A DNA stretch of 64,000 bases, from NCBI RefSeq assembly GCF_029227915.1, contig NC_079877.1, positions 620,001 to 684,000 on the forward strand, written 5' to 3'. The position numbers and the translations under genes were made by a program. The DNA is from Hydractinia symbiolongicarpus (Eukaryota; Cnidaria; Hydrozoa; Anthoathecata; Hydractiniidae). Shown here in pieces: positions 61,380 through 64,000 of the stretch. The notes beneath the pieces were generated by a model that was not told the origin of the DNA, did not search any database, and was given only the letters and a program-made list of their open reading frames with translations. How positions within the stretch are numbered: position 1 is the first letter of the stretch; the number at the start of each line of letters is the position of its first letter.

Positions 61380-64000
61380 CGAGTATATACAAAGAAAGTA
61401 CCCTGTGAGTAAACTCATTTTCAGAACGATTTTTTAAATTATCTTTTCACCACTAAAACGTATGAGACTTGTAGTTTTCAAAAATGTTTTCATTTTTGAT
61501 GAGAGGCTGAATAAAAGAAGTTTAATCGCCGGCAAACGAAAACCCGCGAATTCCCGTAAATCCCGGACTCGGTCCGTATAGTCAAAAGTATACAAAAAAG
61601 TACCCTGCGAGTTAACTCATTTCCAGAACGATTTTTTAAATTATCTTTTCACCACTAAAACGCACGAGACTTGTAGTTTTCAAAAATGTTTTCATTTTTG
61701 ATGTGACGCTGAATAAAAGAAGTTTAATCGCCGCCAAACGAAAACCCGCGAATTCCTGTAAATCCCGGACTCAGTCCGTATAGTCAAAAGTATTCAAAGA
61801 AAATATCCAGGGAGTAAACTCATTTCCAGAACGATTTTTTAAATTATCTTTTCACCACTAAAACGCATGAGACTTGTAGTTTTCAAAAATGTTTTCATTT
61901 TTGATGAGACGCTGAATAAAAGATGTTTAATCACCGGCAAACGAAAAGCCGCGATTTCCCGTAAATCCCGGACTCGGCCCGTATAGTCAAAAGTATACAA
62001 AGAAAGTACCCAGGGAGTAAACTCATTTCCCGAACGATTTTTTAAATTATTTTTTCACCACTAAAACGCATGAGACTTGTAGTTTTCAGGAATGTTTTCA
62101 TTTTTGATGAGACGCTTAATGAAAGAAGTTTAATCGCCGGCAAACGAAAACCCGCGATTTCCCGTAAATCCCGGGCTTGGCCCGTATAGTCGAATGTATA
62201 CAAAGAAAGTACCCTGTGAGTAAACTCATTTCCCGAACGATTTTTTAAATTATTTTTTCACCACTAAAACGTATGAGACTTGTAGTTTTCAAAAATGTTT
62301 TCATTTTTGATGAAACGCTGTATAAAAAAAGTTCAATCGCCGGCAAACGAAAACCCGCGATTTCCCGTAAATCCCGGGCTTGGCCCGTATAGTCGAATGT
62401 ATACAAAGAAAGTACCCTGTGAGTAAACTCATTTCCCGAACGATTTTTTAAATTATTTTTTCACCACTAAAACGTATGAGACTTGTAGTTTTCAAAAATG
62501 TTTTCATTTTTGATGAGACGCTGTATAAAAAAAGTTCAATCGCCGGCAAACGAAAACCCGCGAATTCCCGTAAATCCCGGACTCGGCCCGTATAGTCAAA
62601 AGTATACAAAGAAATACCCAAGGAGTAAACTCATTTCCCGAACGATTTTTTAAATTACTTTTTCACCACTTAAACGTATGAGAACTGTAGTTTTCAAGAA
62701 TGTTTTCATTTTTGATGAGACGCTGAATAAAAGAAGTTTAATCGCCGGCAAACGAAAACCTGCGATTTCCCCTAAATCCCGGACTCGGCCCGTATAGTCA
62801 AAAGTCTACAAAGAAAATACCCAGGGAGTAAACTCATTTCCCGAACGATTTTTTAAATTATTTTTTCACCACTAAAACGTATGAGACTTGTAGTTTTCAA
62901 AAATGTTTTCATTTTTGATGAGGCGCTGAATAAAAGAAGTTTAATCGCCGGCATACGAAAACCGGCAATTTCCCGTAAATCCCGTGCTTGGCCCGTATAG
63001 TCGAGCATATACAAAGAAAGTACCCTCTGAGTAAACTCATTTCCAGAACGATTTTTTAAATTACCTTTTCACCACTAAAACGAATGAGACTTGTAGTTTT
63101 CAATAATTGTTTTTATTTTTGATGAGACGCTGAATAAAAGAAGTTTAATCGCCGGCAAACGAAAACCCGCGATTTCCCGTAAATCCCGTGCTTGGCCCGT
63201 ATAGTCGAGCATATACAAAGAAAGTACCCTGTGAGTAAACTCATTTCCAGAACGATTTTTTAAATTATCTTTTCACCACTAAAACGCATGAGACTTGTAG
63301 TTTTCAAATATGTTTTCATTTTTGATGAGACACGGAATAAAAAAAGTTTAATCGCCGGCAAACGAAAACCCGCGAATTCCCGTAAATCCCGGACTCGGCC
63401 CGTATAGTCGAATGTATACAAAGAAAGTACCCTGTGAGTAAACTCATTTCCCGAACGATTTTTTAAATTATTTTTTCACCACTAAAACGCATGAGACTTG
63501 TAGTTTTCAAAAATGTTTTCATTTCTGATGAGACGCTGAATAAAAGAAGTTTAATTGCCGGCAAACGAAAACCCCCGATTTCCCGCAAATCCCGTGCTTG
63601 GCCCGTATAGTCGAGTATATACAAAGAAAGTACACTGTGAGTAAACTCATTGTCAGAACGATTTTTTAAATTATCTTTTCACCACTAAAACGTATGAGAC
63701 TTGTAATTTTCAAAAATGTTTTCATTTTTGATGAGACGCTGAATAAAAGAAGTTTAATCGCCGGCAAACGAAAACCCGCGATTTCCCGTAAATCCCGTGC
63801 TTGGCCCGTATAGTCGAGCATATACAAAGAAAGTACCCTGTGAGTAAACTCATTTCCAGAATGATTTTTTAAATTATCTTTTCACCACTAAAACGCATGA
63901 GACTTGTAGTTTTCAAAAATGTTTTCATTTTTGATGAGACACGGAATAAAAGAAGTTTAATCGCCGGCAAACGAAAACCCGCGAATTCCCGTAAATCCCG
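61380..64000 (+). repeat. Right-hand mosaic repeating 11- and 7-monomer HOR members
   Basis: The CGCACGAGAC, CTGTAAATCCC, AAAAGCCGCG and CAGGAATG order of the 7-monomer HOR returns at 61380-62200. It is followed by two GTATAAAAAAAGTTCAATCG monomers, the GAGAACTGTAG monomer and TTTCCCCTAAATCCC at 62767, as in the 52-58 kb unit. The last occurrence lies 5275 bp (26 units minus 3) after 57492. The array runs off the window in mid-monomer. Confidence 0.8.

Larger units (their letters stand above)
1..64000 (+). repeat. 203-bp tandem satellite array filling the window
   Basis: The landmark GGCCCGTATAG or a close variant recurs at 3, 206, 409, 602, 805, 1008, 1211, 1413 and onward to the end, nearly always 203 bp apart. 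Every copy I inspected has the same orientation. The next landmark after the window would start at 64006. The distance of 64003 bp fits 316 monomers minus about 145 bp, and the indels I could see (a dozen 10-bp losses plus many 1-2 bp changes) roughly account for that. No unique sequence, inserted mobile element, inversion or gene interrupts the array. Both ends lie inside monomers, so the array continues beyond the window. Such long homogeneous arrays are known from eukaryotic centromeres and pericentromeres. The location here is inferred, and I cannot name the species or the satellite family. Confidence 0.98.

Noticed and set aside
1-64000. CRISPR array
   Set aside because: Repeat and supposed spacer are not distinguishable: the full 203 bp is conserved, there are no unique spacers of 25-40 bp, and no cas genes are present.
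1-64000. Transposon-derived array (internal repeats of an element or Helitron-type tandem)
   Set aside because: No terminal inverted repeats, target-site duplications, poly(A) tails or transposase or reverse-transcriptase fragments were seen anywhere.
1-64000. Telomeric or rDNA spacer repeat
   Set aside because: No short telomere motif runs and no rRNA gene or promoter-like unique sequence between repeat blocks. A spacer array would normally be far shorter than 64 kb.

Overview
The whole 64 kb window is one uninterrupted satellite-DNA array. It holds no protein gene, RNA gene or recognisable transposon that I can support. The unit is a head-to-tail monomer of 203 bp, about 38% G+C. All copies point the same way, and I estimate about 316 of them. 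Stepping through the landmark GGCCCGTATAG gives spacings of 203 bp with occasional 202, 204, 193 or 191 bp. The start and end of the window both fall inside the array, so its true limits are unknown.

The material is eukaryotic, from a centromeric, pericentromeric or other heterochromatic block. I do not recognise the monomer and cannot name the species. A typical monomer carries 13 CpG where its base composition predicts about 7. That argues against a genome with heavy germline CpG methylation, so an invertebrate such as an insect is more likely than a vertebrate or plant. This is inference only.

The main structure above the monomer is a mosaic of higher-order repeats (HORs), where blocks of several monomers were copied as units. 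From left to right: 1-3.3 kb, an 11-monomer block (2222 bp offset) with an inner trimer duplication. 3.8-13.2 kb, tetramers, then 5-monomer blocks ending in a 193-bp monomer and a recurrent 407-bp dimer. 13.2-19.3 kb, two nearly identical 15-monomer copies (3035 bp). 19.6-21.6 kb, pentamers. 22.2-27.5 kb, an 8-monomer unit (1623 bp) in tandem, plus an inner trimer. 27.5-30 kb, tetramers (812 bp). 30.3-32.2 kb, pentamers (1013 bp). 34.0-38.0 kb, an 11-/9-monomer pair that contains 406-bp dimers. 38.0-42.9 kb, more diverged and weakly ordered. 42.9-51.5 kb, 7-monomer units (1421 bp) with 6- and 10-monomer derivatives. 52-58 kb, an 11-monomer period of about 2231 bp. 58-64 kb, a mosaic of the same variants with short dimers and trimers.

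Three features recur inside the monomer. The first is a perfect 9-bp inverted repeat with a TTTT loop. The second is a pair of T6 tracts one helical turn apart. The third is a plus-strand AATAAA. The many short open frames, mostly on the minus strand, are repeats of one stop-poor stretch of the satellite and are not called as genes.
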